Shown here: positions 50,573-59,623 of the stretch, one piece after another
Layout of the letters: each line of letters begins with the position of its first letter
Numbering within the stretch: the first letter of the stretch is position 1
NCBI GenBank assembly: GCA_959019775.1
Contig: CAUEPS010000003.1
Span: 1-64,000 of the forward strand
From: an uncultured Collinsella sp.
GTDB lineage: Bacteria; Actinomycetota; Coriobacteriia; Coriobacteriales; Coriobacteriaceae
DNA length: 64,000 bases
Direction of reading: 5' to 3'
Notes under the pieces: model-generated
The model's input: the letters and a program-made list of their open reading frames with translations, nothing else
What the model was told of the DNA's origin: nothing
Databases searched by the model: none
Program-made: the position numbers and the translations under genes

Positions 50573-52819
50573 TTACTCGGCGTCGTGGTGACGGCGGGGC
50601 TTGCGGCCTCCGTTGTCGCCGGGACGGCGCGGACGGTCGCTGCGCTCGGAGCGCTCGCGACGCGGACGCTCACGACGCTGGAAGTGCTCGCCGTCGCCCT
50701 CGGAGGCACCCTCGGCGCGAGCCGAGGCCTCGGGCTTATCGAGACGATCGAGAGAAATCTTACCGCGATCGTCGACCTCGATGACGACGACCTTGACCTC
50801 GTCGCCCACGTTGAGGACATCCTCGACCTTCTCCACGCGACCCTTGGCGACGCGGGAGATGTGCAGCAGGCCGTCCTTACCGGGCAGGAGGTTGACAAAG
50901 GCGCCGAAGGGCTGGATGGAGACCACGCGACCGGTGTATTCCTCGCCCGGCTCGGGAACCTTGATGATGAGCTTGATGCGCTCGACGGCCTGATCGACGG
51001 ACTCGCCGGTGCCGCCGACAAAGACGGTGCCGTCCTCCTGGATGTCGACCGAAGCGCCGGTCTCGTCCTGGATGCCGCGGATAACCTTACCGCCGGAACC
51101 GATGACGTCGCGAATCTTATCAGTCGGAACCTGAATGGAGACGATGCGCGGAGCGGTGCTGCGCGTGGTGTGGCGCGGCTCGGGAATCACATCGAGCATC
51201 TTCTGCAGGATGAAGGCGCGGCCCTCCTTGGCCTGCTGCAGGGCGCGGGCCAGGATGTCGAAGGTGAGGCCGGTGGCCTTGTTGTCCATCTGCAGGGCGG
51301 TGATGCCCTCGGTGGTGCCGGTGACCTTAAAGTCCATGTCGCCCAGGAAGTCCTCGAGACCCTGAATGTCGGACAGGACCACGGTCTTGCCCTCCTCCTG
51401 GATCAGGCCCATGGCGATGCCGGAGACCGGGCGCTTAATGGGCACGCCGCCGTCCATAAGGGCGAGCGTGGAACCGCAGGTCGAAGCCATCGAAGAGGAG
51501 CCGTTGGACTCCATGACCTCGGAGACCACGCGGATGGCGTAGGGGAACTCGTTCTCGTCGGGGAGCACCGGAAGCAGAGCGCGCTCGGCCAGGTTGCCGT
51601 GACCGATCTCGCGGCGCTTGGGGCTGCCCATGCGGCCGGTCTCGCCGGTGCAGAACGGCGGGAAGTTGTAGTGGTGCATATAGCGCTTGCCCTCGGTGGG
51701 CTCGATGGTATCCAGACGCTGGCCCTCGTTGAGCATACCGAGCGACAGGACGGAGAGCACCTGGGTCTGACCACGCTGGAACAGGCCGGAGCCGTGAACG
51801 AGCGGCAGGTAGTTGTCCTTCACCATGATGGGACGGATCTCGTCGGCGGCACGGCCGTCGACGCGCTCGCCGGTCTCGACGACCATGGTGCGCATGGCCT
51901 TCTTCTCGAGCTTCTTGAGCGCCACGGGGATCTCGCGCTCCCAGGCGGCCTGCTCCTCGTCGGTGAACTCGGCGCGGATGGACTCCTTCAGAGCCTCGAC
52001 CTTACCGATGCGGGAAAGCTTGTCGGCGTCGCGCAGGGCAGCGGCCATCTCGTCGTAGTGGGCGAAGATGCGCTCCTGGACCTCCTCGACGGGCTGGTCA
52101 AGCGGGTACTCCTTCTTGACGATAGCGCCGTTGACCTGCTCCCACTCGGCGACGAACTCGTCCTGAGCCTGGCAGAAGGCAGCGAGGGCCTCCTGGCCAA
52201 ACTTCATAGCGGCGAGCATGTCGTCCTCGGAGATCTCCTCGGCGCCGGCCTCGACCATCGAGATGAAGTCGGCAGAGCCGCCCAGCTCCAGGTCCAGGTC
52301 GGAGTTCTCGCGCTCCTCATAAGTGGGGTTGACGATAAACTCGCCGGTCTCCACGTTGCGGCCGATGCGTACACAGGCAAGCGGACCCTCGAAGGGCACG
52401 CCGCCGAGCGTCATAGCCAAAGAGGCGCCCATGACGTTGATGACGTCGAAGGGGTTAACCTGGTCGGCGACGAGCGAGGTGGCGACGATATGCACCTCGT
52501 TGCGGAAGCCGTCCGGGAAGCTCGGGCGGATCGGGCGGTCGATCATACGAGCCGTGAGCGTGGCCTTCTCGCTGGGACGGCCCTCGCGCTTGAGGTAGCC
52601 ACCCGGAATACGGCCGGCAGCGTACATCTTCTCGTTGAAGTCGACGGTCAGCGGGAAGAAGTCGTAATTCTTGCGCTCCTTGGAGACGACCACGGTGTCG
52701 AGCATCGTGGTGTCACCCTGCTTGACCAGACAAGCGCCGGTGGCCTGCTTGGCAAGCTCGCCGGACTCGAAGGTGTAGGTCTTGCCGTACAGCTCAAAGG
52801 TCTTGGATACGAGTGTCAT
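50573..52819 (-). CDS. pnp: Polynucleotide phosphorylase
   Basis: A 748-residue 3'-5' exoribonuclease. Two RNase PH domains (about 15-230 and 320-560) flank a helical domain. A KH domain (DVIGSGGKVIRGIQDETGAS) and an S1 domain (EYTGRVVSIQPFGAFVNLLP) follow, with an Arg-rich tail (about 705-748, RRERPRRERSERSD). GAAGGAGA precedes the ATG. The leader carries small hairpins. It follows rpsO, as in many bacteria. Confidence 0.97.
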   Translation of the reverse strand: MTLVSKTFELYGKTYTFESGELAKQATGACLVKQGDTTMLDTVVVSKERKNYDFFPLTVDFNEKMYAAGRIPGGYLKREGRPSEKATLTARMIDRPIRPSFPDGFRNEVHIVATSLVADQVNPFDVINVMGASLAMTLGGVPFEGPLACVRIGRNVETGEFIVNPTYEERENSDLDLELGGSADFISMVEAGAEEISEDDMLAAMKFGQEALAAFCQAQDEFVAEWEQVNGAIVKKEYPLDQPVEEVQERIFAHYDEMAAALRDADKLSRIGKVEALKESIRAEFTDEEQAAWEREIPVALKKLEKKAMRTMVVETGERVDGRAADEIRPIMVKDNYLPLVHGSGLFQRGQTQVLSVLSLGMLNEGQRLDTIEPTEGKRYMHHYNFPPFCTGETGRMGSPKRREIGHGNLAERALLPVLPDENEFPYAIRVVSEVMESNGSSSMASTCGSTLALMDGGVPIKRPVSGIAMGLIQEEGKTVVLSDIQGLEDFLGDMDFKVTGTTEGITALQMDNKATGLTFDILARALQQAKEGRAFILQKMLDVIPEPRHTTRSTAPRIVSIQVPTDKIRDVIGSGGKVIRGIQDETGASVDIQEDGTVFVGGTGESVDQAVERIKLIIKVPEPGEEYTGRVVSIQPFGAFVNLLPGKDGLLHISRVAKGRVEKVEDVLNVGDEVKVVVIEVDDRGKISLDRLDKPEASARAEGASEGDGEHFQRRERPRRERSERSDRPRRPGDNGGRKPRRHHDAE

Positions 52820-52896
52820 TGTTCTCCTTCACCCCACAGGCCCCTTGCCTGCGGGCTTCTCATGTGACGCGGGCCACCTGCCCCCGCCACGCTTCA

Positions 52897-52918
52897 GAGC
52901 GTGATTGTTCACGCTCTT
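52897..52918 (-). promoter_or_regulatory. Hairpin in the pnp leader
   Basis: AGAGCGTG/CACGCTCT around a 6-nt loop between the rpsO terminator and pnp. It could take part in control of pnp mRNA stability, as leader hairpins do in E. coli; this is inference. Confidence 0.4.
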
Positions 52919-52921
52919 ACA

Positions 52922-52956
52922 CAAAAAGAGCGCCCCGCTGCGCAGGACGCTCTTAG
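52922..52956 (-). terminator. rpsO terminator
   Basis: Minus strand: AAGAGCG ... CGCTCTT with a GC-rich centre, then TTTTTGTG. Confidence 0.75.
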
Positions 52957-52969
52957 CATGTACAAATCC

Positions 52970-53248
52970 TTACTGGATGTTGTCGCGGATGCCCAGAGCC
53001 TTGATGAGCTCACGGTACTCGACGATGTCGTTCTTCTTGATGTAGGAGAGAAGACGACGACGGCGGCCAACGAGCATAAGCAGGCCACGACGGGTGTGGA
53101 AGTCCTTCTGGTGGGACTTCATGTGCTCGGTCAGCTCCTTGATGCGCTCGGACAGGATGGCGACCTGAACCTTGGGGTTACCGGTGTCGACCGGGGAGTT
53201 ACCGAACTGGGCGGTCAGCTCCGCCTTGCGCTCTTTGGAAACAGTCAT
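52970..53248 (-). CDS. rpsO: 30S ribosomal protein S15
   Basis: A 92-residue protein matching S15 (FGNSPVDTGNPKVQVAILSERIKELTEH; KDFHTRRGLLMLVGRRRRLLSYI). It binds 16S rRNA helix junctions early in 30S assembly. ATG 53248 follows AAAGGTG. The leader has a GTCGCCCGCGGGCGAC palindrome (53270-53285), a candidate for the usual S15 autoregulation. Confidence 0.97.
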   Translation of the reverse strand: MTVSKERKAELTAQFGNSPVDTGNPKVQVAILSERIKELTEHMKSHQKDFHTRRGLLMLVGRRRRLLSYIKKNDIVEYRELIKALGIRDNIQ

Positions 53249-53386
53249 TGTTTCACCTTTCGTTTCGCGTCGCCCGCGGGCGACTCTATTCGCCTCGGAC
53301 TGGGAAGCCGCCGGTGGAGCGAGCATCCAAGGTCGAGGTACCAACAGGTCGGTATGTTACCACAAGCGGCGCGCGCCTGCGCATCA

Positions 53387-54136
53387 TCACCGACCCAACA
53401 TGAATTCCATCGCACGGAGCCGCTGATCGGTGTGCGTGGCGGCCCAAACATGCGAAAGCCCGAGCAAGAACGCCGCCGTATGCGGGTCGATTCGCTCGGC
53501 CATAAGGGAATCGAACGTCATCGACATCAGGGCGCGCAGCCATGCGACCTCGCCGACTGATACCAACTCGGCGCCAGGCACGCTCGAAGCGCACGACCCG
53601 CACAAAAGCCCGCCGGCTTGGGCCGAGAAATGCAAGAGCATGGGATCGCCGCACGAGACGCAAGCCGAGAAATCGGGTCGGTATCCAACGTGCGACAGCA
53701 GTTTAAAGACATAAGCCGCCACGAGCAGGTCCATATGTGCCGAGTCGAGCCCGCTGCCGACAAGCGTGAGCGCCCGCCGCGTGATGGCAAAGGTAAATGG
53801 ATCCTCGGCATCCTCGAACGAGCACACGCGCGCAACCTCGGCAATCGCGCTGGCGGCACAGGTCGTCTCGTAATCAGGAGCAGCACCGAGCGGCGCCTCC
53901 ATAAGCTCCGCTTGAGAAACCACGTCGAGCGAGCGACCATGCGCGAGCAGCATATCAACGGTGCAGAAAAGCTCGCAGCGGGCCGCAAGGCGACCGCCAG
54001 GCTTACGTGCGCCCTTAGCCACGGCACGCACCTGCCGCCCCCGTTCGTCGAGCATCGTCAAGATCAGGTCGGTTTCCTTGAGCTTCGTCTTGTCGAGGAC
54101 GAGCACCTTCGTGCGATATGTGCGAGAGCCTGCCAT
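53387..54136 (-). CDS. recO: DNA repair protein RecO
   Basis: A 249-residue protein with an N-terminal OB fold (RTKVLVLDKTKLKETDLILTML) and a zinc site formed by CVSCG and CGSC (about 159-180). It loads RecA with RecR. It starts 12 nt after the era stop. Gene order phoH-ybeY-dgkA-era-recO is conserved in Gram-positives. Confidence 0.93.
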   Translation of the reverse strand: MAGSRTYRTKVLVLDKTKLKETDLILTMLDERGRQVRAVAKGARKPGGRLAARCELFCTVDMLLAHGRSLDVVSQAELMEAPLGAAPDYETTCAASAIAEVARVCSFEDAEDPFTFAITRRALTLVGSGLDSAHMDLLVAAYVFKLLSHVGYRPDFSACVSCGDPMLLHFSAQAGGLLCGSCASSVPGAELVSVGEVAWLRALMSMTFDSLMAERIDPHTAAFLLGLSHVWAATHTDQRLRAMEFMLGR

Positions 54137-54148
54137 GAACGCCGAGGC

Positions 54149-55219
54149 TTAATCTTCGGCGTTATAGCCAAAGCGGCGAATCTGCGCCTCATCATCGCGC
54201 CAGCCGGCCTTGACCTTCACGTCGAGCTCCAAAAAGACCTGGGTGCCAAAGATACGCTCAAGGTCGCGACGAGCATCGATGCCGATATGCTTGATCATCT
54301 CGCCGCCCTTGCCGATGATGATGCCCTTCTGCCCCTCGCGCTCGACGTAAATCGTGGCGTGCACGCGCAGGACCTTCTTAGTCTGCTCGAGCGCGTCACA
54401 GATGACGCCCACGGAGTGAGGGATCTCGTCGCGGGTGCGACGCAGGACCTTCTCGCGCACAAACTCAGCCACGAGGGTCTCGTCGGACGCGTCGGTGCCC
54501 ATGTCCTCGGGGAACCAACGCGGGCCCTCGGGCAAAAAGTGAGCGACGGTCTCGATAAACGCATCGACGTTAAAGTTCTTAACCGACGACGTCACGATCT
54601 CATCGTCGTATTCCATAAGCTCGTGAGCGGCCTTGAGCTGTTCCATAACCTGGGCGGGATCGGCCTCATCGGCCTTCGTGAGCACCAGGACCTTTTTGGA
54701 GCGGGCATTCTTGACGCGCTCGGCGACCCAGGCGTCTCCCCTGCCGATGGGTTTGGTGGCGTCGATCAGAAACGCAACGACGTCTACGTCATTGAGCTCA
54801 AACAGGGCACTCTTATTAAGCTCGGAACCCAGGCCGTCCTTGGGCTTGTGGATACCCGGCGTATCAACGAAGACCAACTGGTAACCGGGACGGTTGACGA
54901 CGGCACGCATACGGCGGCGGGTCGTCTGGGCCACCGGAGAGGTGATGGCGACCTTCTTGCCGTAACAGGCGTTGAGCAGCGTGGACTTGCCGGCGTTGGG
55001 GCGACCGACCAGGGCCACAAAGCCACTGCGAAAACCGGGTTCCACGTCGCCAAAACCCGCGAGGCTCTCATCCTCGTCACACAGGGCATCGAGTGCCTCG
55101 TCGCTCATACCCTCAAACGGGTCGAACTCCTCGACCTCGTTAAACGAATCGGCGCCTTCAGCCTCGCCCAGGACCTCGTCATCCAAAACTTCATCGGTAG
55201 GCTGCATATTGTCGGACAT
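54149..55219 (-). CDS. era: GTPase Era
   Basis: A 356-residue GTPase: G domain (GRPNAGKST about 73-81, DTPGIH, TKAD) and C-terminal KH domain (GIIIGKGGEMIKHIG). It binds the 3' end of 16S rRNA. The first ~60 residues are an unusually acidic extension (EVLDDEVLGEAEGAD ...) absent from typical ~300-residue Era. Confidence 0.96.
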   Translation of the reverse strand: MSDNMQPTDEVLDDEVLGEAEGADSFNEVEEFDPFEGMSDEALDALCDEDESLAGFGDVEPGFRSGFVALVGRPNAGKSTLLNACYGKKVAITSPVAQTTRRRMRAVVNRPGYQLVFVDTPGIHKPKDGLGSELNKSALFELNDVDVVAFLIDATKPIGRGDAWVAERVKNARSKKVLVLTKADEADPAQVMEQLKAAHELMEYDDEIVTSSVKNFNVDAFIETVAHFLPEGPRWFPEDMGTDASDETLVAEFVREKVLRRTRDEIPHSVGVICDALEQTKKVLRVHATIYVEREGQKGIIIGKGGEMIKHIGIDARRDLERIFGTQVFLELDVKVKAGWRDDEAQIRRFGYNAED

Positions 55220-55231
55220 GGGAATCCCTTT

Positions 55232-55609
55232 CTAAATAAAGTCGAGCGCATGGGCAAAGACAAGCACGCCCACGATCGCGGCGGTAATGGAAAGAACGTA
55301 TACAGAGGCAGCGGCGATATCCTTCGCGCGCTTGGCCAGTGGATGCAGCTCCTGGGTCGCGAGGTCGACAATCGCCTCCATGGCGGTATTGCACAACTCG
55401 CCGTGAATCACCAGGCCGCAGCAGATGATGACCGTAGCCCACTCGGCAATATCAAGCCCCACGATGCAGCCGGCAATGACGGTACACACGCCCGCCACGA
55501 GCATGACCTTGATATTGCGCTCGGTCTTGACGGCGGTGACGAAGCCCTCCATCGCGTATGAGAATGACTTTAAAAAGGACGGATGGTCCTTGTTCGATCC
55601 GGGAATCAT
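55232..55609 (-). CDS. dgkA: DgkA-type diacylglycerol/undecaprenol kinase
   Basis: A 125-residue membrane kinase with three helices. The conserved catalytic segment is GELCNTAMEAIVDL (about 69-82, usually ELLNTAIE). Gram-positive members phosphorylate undecaprenol for cell wall synthesis. It lies 12 nt before era and 9 nt after ybeY. Confidence 0.92.
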   Translation of the reverse strand: MIPGSNKDHPSFLKSFSYAMEGFVTAVKTERNIKVMLVAGVCTVIAGCIVGLDIAEWATVIICCGLVIHGELCNTAMEAIVDLATQELHPLAKRAKDIAAASVYVLSITAAIVGVLVFAHALDFI

Positions 55610-55618
55610 AGACGGCTC

Positions 55619-56128
55619 CTAGTCGTGGGCGTGGTTGGTGATGGGGCCAACGTGGACGAGCTTGGGGTCCTCGCCGCGCTCAAGCGCCAGGTCGCGCAGG
55701 ATGGCATCCTCGCGTGCCTCCATGACCTCAGCCTCATCGTCCTCGATGTGGTCGTAACCCAGCAGATGCAACATGCCATGCACGAGCATCAGTCGGCACT
55801 CATCGGCGGGGCTGTTGCCAAAGCCGGGGGCCTGGCGGGCAATAACCTGCGTCGCCAGGATAATATCGCCGAGCTCGAGCGTCTCGTCAGCGGGGATGTC
55901 CTCGTCAAAGGCCGAGTCGCATTCAAACGAGAGCACGTCGGTCGTGCGATCGATACCACGCCACTCACGGTTGAGCTCGTGCATCTCGTCCTCATCGACA
56001 TACGAAAGGGAAATCTCGACCTCACGCTCAACACCCTCGGCGGCAAGCACAACTCCGCAGATGTGCTCCACCTCCTGGGCATCGAGCAGCGTATCGAGCT
56101 CGGCATCGTTGCTGATCAATACACTCAA
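55619..56128 (-). CDS. ybeY: Endoribonuclease YbeY
   Basis: A 169-residue metal-dependent RNase of 16S rRNA maturation. The zinc motif H-x3-H-x5-H is HGMLHLLGYDH (about 120-130). ATG overlaps the phoH stop by 4 nt. Confidence 0.95.
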   Translation of the reverse strand: MSVLISNDAELDTLLDAQEVEHICGVVLAAEGVEREVEISLSYVDEDEMHELNREWRGIDRTTDVLSFECDSAFDEDIPADETLELGDIILATQVIARQAPGFGNSPADECRLMLVHGMLHLLGYDHIEDDEAEVMEAREDAILRDLALERGEDPKLVHVGPITNHAHD

Positions 56129-57111
56129 CGGGACTCCTTTCGATCGTGTGCGCGCTGCTCACGCGCATCATCATAAGCATCGTATGCCTCGACGATACGG
56201 CCCACCAGGGCATGGCGCACCACATCGGCGCGCTCCAGGTGAGAAAACGCCACATCGTCGACGCGACCCAAAATCCGCTCGACATCGGCAAGACCGCCGC
56301 GGCGACCCACCAGGTCACGTTGGCTCAGGTCGCCGGTAATCACGAACTTGGAATTAAAACCCAGGCGCGTCAGGAACATCTTCATCTGCTCGGGCGTCGT
56401 GTTTTGTGCCTCATCGAGCACCACAAAGGCATCACTCAGCGTTCGGCCGCGCATGTAAGCGAGCGGGGCGATCTCAATCACGCCACGCTCCATAAGCTCA
56501 TCGATGCGCTCGCGATCCATCATGTCAAAGAGGGCATCATAGAGCGGGCGCATATACGGGTCGATCTTTTCCTCGAGGGTGCCGGGCAAAAAGCCCAGGT
56601 TCTCCCCCGCCTCGACAACCGGGCGCGTAAGGATCAGGCGGCCAACCTCATGGCGCTTGAGCGCGGCGACGGCGAGCGCCATGGCCAGATAGGTTTTACC
56701 GGTACCGGCAGGACCGAGGCCAAACGTGATGGTATGCGAGCGAATGGCATCCACGTAGCGCTTTTGGCCGAGCGTCTTAGGACGAATCGCACGGCCGCGA
56801 TACGATAGCAGCACGTCATCGCGAAGCGACGAGGCATCATGCTCGCCGTCGCGCAGAACGGCCAGACAGCGCGAGACATCATCGGCAGAAAGCGTGCGCC
56901 CGGCAGCAGCCTCACGAAAGGCATGTTCGAAAAAACGAGCGACCAGCTCGACCTCGTCCGGATCGCCGCTCACGGCAACGCTGTCACCGCGGGCAACCAC
57001 ATGGGCGCGCACCAAGTTCTCGAGTGCACGAAGGACGCCGTCGCCGGCACCCAAAACACGCGAGGGGTCGATACCCTCGGGAACGGTAAGTCTAATCTTC
57101 GAGGCTTCCAT
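56125..57111 (-). CDS. phoH: PhoH-family ATPase
   Basis: A 328-residue protein with a P-loop (GLGPAGTGKTYLAMALAVAAL, about 129 onward, P-loop GPAGTGKT) and Walker B VVLDEAQN. The family acts in RNA metabolism with YbeY and Era. GGGAGG 4-5 nt before ATG 57111 sets the start, 20 nt inside mtaB. Confidence 0.93.
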   Translation of the reverse strand: MEASKIRLTVPEGIDPSRVLGAGDGVLRALENLVRAHVVARGDSVAVSGDPDEVELVARFFEHAFREAAAGRTLSADDVSRCLAVLRDGEHDASSLRDDVLLSYRGRAIRPKTLGQKRYVDAIRSHTITFGLGPAGTGKTYLAMALAVAALKRHEVGRLILTRPVVEAGENLGFLPGTLEEKIDPYMRPLYDALFDMMDRERIDELMERGVIEIAPLAYMRGRTLSDAFVVLDEAQNTTPEQMKMFLTRLGFNSKFVITGDLSQRDLVGRRGGLADVERILGRVDDVAFSHLERADVVRHALVGRIVEAYDAYDDAREQRAHDRKESR

Positions 57112-58384
57112 GAACCTCCCTGCGTGCATGGACCAAGCCGGAATCATCGACTCCGATGATAGCAACATCGAGCAGGCACGGGGCTGTGAGTCCACAGGTA
57201 TCATCAAGACGGGCATGATGGAACGAGCCGAGCGTCAGGTTGTCGCCATACTCGAGCACCGCACGCTCGACCGTGCCCACGCGACGGCGGGCATCGGCAA
57301 TCGCAAGCTCCTGTGCAGCGGCGCGCATGCGACGGCTGCGTTCGGCCATGACCTCAGGGGGTACCTGGTCGGGCATGTCGGCGGCGAGGGTGCCGGGGCG
57401 CTTGCTATAGCGGAACACGTGCATGCGCGAAAAGCCCACGCGACGGCACAGCGCCAGCGACTCCTCGAACTCCTCGTCCGTCTCGCCAGGAAAACCGACG
57501 ATGACATCGCACGAAAGAGACGCCTGGGGCAAGTTGGTGCGAATCATGTGCACCGTGTCCTCAAAGGCCTCGGCGCTATAGGGACGGCCCATGCGATGCA
57601 GCGTCGCCGTGCAGCCAGACTGCACGGGAAGGTGCAAAAACGGCGCGATACGCTTCGGATAGCGAGCCATCACCTTGAGCAGGCGCTCGGAAATATCCAT
57701 GGGTTCCACCGAGGAGATGCGCACGTGGGCGATCTCGGTGCGCTCCATGATGGCCTGAAGCAGCTCATCGATCTCGACATGTTCATCGGTCGCGCTCTTG
57801 CCGTCATAGGCACCCAGATTCACGCCGGTCAGCACGACCTCGGGCACGCCGGCCTCCTGGGCTTCACGCACCTGTTCGAGCACGGACTCGACGGGCACGG
57901 AACGCTCGGGGCCGCGGGCCTTCCACACGATGCAATAGGTACAGCGGTGGTTGCAGCCATCCTGGATCTTCACGCCCAGCCGCGAACGACCGAGCGCATC
58001 GACCACGTCGCCATCGCTGCAGGCGGGCACGCTATCGGATTCGACGCCCAGCACCTCGCAGACGCGCTCGGCGACGTCAATCTTGGACGGCTCGGCGATC
58101 ACGCGGTCGGAGAGCTCCAGCAGCTCCTCGGGATGCAAGTTGACGACGCAGCCGGTTACGACCACGTAAGGCTTGTCCGGATAGGCCAGGGCGTGACGGA
58201 CGGCCTTGCGGGTCTTGGCCTCGGCCTCACCCGTCACGGCACAGGTATTGATAACAATCAGATCGGCATCCTGTGGCTCCACCATCGCAAAGCCCAGGCG
58301 CATAAGATCGGCGGTGATACGGTCGGACTCAACCCGGTTGACACGGCAACCGAGGTTGAGGACGGAAATATGGGGTGCGAGCAC
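57092..58384 (-). CDS. mtaB: tRNA t6A37 methylthiotransferase
   Basis: A 430-residue radical SAM enzyme of the MiaB family: N-terminal LNLGCRVNRVESD and NTCAVTGEAEAK, cluster motif CNHRCTYC (about 143-150), and TRAM-like end. MtaB adds a methylthio group to t6A37 of ANN-reading tRNAs. It overlaps phoH by 20 nt. Confidence 0.94.
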   Translation of the reverse strand: MLAPHISVLNLGCRVNRVESDRITADLMRLGFAMVEPQDADLIVINTCAVTGEAEAKTRKAVRHALAYPDKPYVVVTGCVVNLHPEELLELSDRVIAEPSKIDVAERVCEVLGVESDSVPACSDGDVVDALGRSRLGVKIQDGCNHRCTYCIVWKARGPERSVPVESVLEQVREAQEAGVPEVVLTGVNLGAYDGKSATDEHVEIDELLQAIMERTEIAHVRISSVEPMDISERLLKVMARYPKRIAPFLHLPVQSGCTATLHRMGRPYSAEAFEDTVHMIRTNLPQASLSCDVIVGFPGETDEEFEESLALCRRVGFSRMHVFRYSKRPGTLAADMPDQVPPEVMAERSRRMRAAAQELAIADARRRVGTVERAVLEYGDNLTLGSFHHARLDDTCGLTAPCLLDVAIIGVDDSGLVHARREVHGSLED

Positions 58385-58393
58385 ACGGGCTCC

Positions 58394-59542
58394 TTAATCG
58401 AGGATGTCGTCGAGGGCACTCTTGATACGGTCGGTCACCGACTTCTTGCCGGATGCGACGTCATCGCCCATCTCGTCGGCAAAGGCGCGAAGCAGCTCGC
58501 GCTGCTTGTTGGAGAGAGTGGTGGGGACGACCACGCGAAGCTGCACGATCAGACGACCGCGCGAACCGCCACCGCCGATACGCGGCATGCCGTAATTGTT
58601 GACGCTCACGGTGTCACCGTACTGTGTGCCGGCGGGGACGCACAGCTTGACGACCTCGTCAGGCATAATGCCCTCGACCTCTATCTCGCAACCGAGCGCG
58701 GCCTGAGCAATCGAGATATCGCTCACCAGGTACAGGTCATCGCCATTACGCTTAAAACACTCGTGGTCGGCGACGCGCACGTTGACGATCAGGTCGCCCG
58801 AGGGTTCGCCGCGAAGGCCGGCCTCGCCAAAACCACTCACGCGCAGCTGGCGACCGGTCGAAACACCGGCGGGAATATCGATGTCAATCTTTTCGTGAGA
58901 AGGCGTGCGGCCCTGGCCATCGCAGGTCTCGCAGGGACGATCGATGACCGTGCCTTCGCCGTGGCAGTCGGGACAGGGCGAAGAGGACTGAACCTGGCCC
59001 AGGAAAGAGCGCTGGACCGTCGTCACATAACCTGTGCCGTGACAGCGGCTGCACTGCTTCTCGGTCGCGCCCTCGGCCTTGCCGGTACCATTACAGTCAT
59101 CGCAAGGGGCAAGACGGTCGTAGCTAATCGTCTTTTTGCAGCCAAGCGCCGCCTCCTCGAGCGTCACCGAAAGGGAAATGGCCATATCGCGGCCGCGACG
59201 ACGCTCGCGGCGATTTCGGGCGCCACCGCCGGCACCGCCGCCAAAGAACGACGAGAAGAGGTCGTCCATACCCATGCCGCCAAAGATATCGTTGATATCG
59301 ACATAGCCAGAACCACCGGGGCCGTCCGCGGTACCGTAACGGTCGTAGTTAGCACGCTTCTGCTCGTCGGAAAGAACGGAATAGGCCTCGTTGAGCTCTT
59401 TGAACTTGGCCTCGGCCTCGGGGTCGTCCGAAACATCCGGGTGTACCGTACGGGCTTTCTTTAGAAACGCGCGCTTGATCGTCCGCGCGTCGGCATCCTT
59501 GTCAACGCCAAGTACCTCGTAGTAATCCCTATTTTCCGACAC
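58394..59542 (-). CDS. dnaJ: Chaperone DnaJ
   Basis: A 382-residue type I J protein: J domain with HPD (about 33-35), Gly-rich segment, four CxxCxGxG zinc repeats (CDDCNGTG, CSRCHGTG, CPDCHGEG, CETCDGQG) and two complete C-terminal domains. AAGGAT 6 nt before GTG 59542 sets the start. A second DnaJ gene lies upstream; dnaK and grpE are not in the window. Confidence 0.95.
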   Translation of the reverse strand: MSENRDYYEVLGVDKDADARTIKRAFLKKARTVHPDVSDDPEAEAKFKELNEAYSVLSDEQKRANYDRYGTADGPGGSGYVDINDIFGGMGMDDLFSSFFGGGAGGGARNRRERRRGRDMAISLSVTLEEAALGCKKTISYDRLAPCDDCNGTGKAEGATEKQCSRCHGTGYVTTVQRSFLGQVQSSSPCPDCHGEGTVIDRPCETCDGQGRTPSHEKIDIDIPAGVSTGRQLRVSGFGEAGLRGEPSGDLIVNVRVADHECFKRNGDDLYLVSDISIAQAALGCEIEVEGIMPDEVVKLCVPAGTQYGDTVSVNNYGMPRIGGGGSRGRLIVQLRVVVPTTLSNKQRELLRAFADEMGDDVASGKKSVTDRIKSALDDILD

Positions 59543-59623
59543 AACCGAATCCTTCCAACTTTCATTATTGTCACAGTGCGTCCTATACCCAAGCTGGGCC
59601 GGCCGCAAACAGAGGGTTTGATG

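Noticed and set aside
50384..52867. Long plus-strand open frame of 827 codons
   Set aside because: It lies antisense to pnp, whose two RNase PH, KH and S1 domains are unmistakable. Long antisense frames are common in high-GC DNA, and the translated sequence is low-complexity Leu/Gly/Asp-rich.
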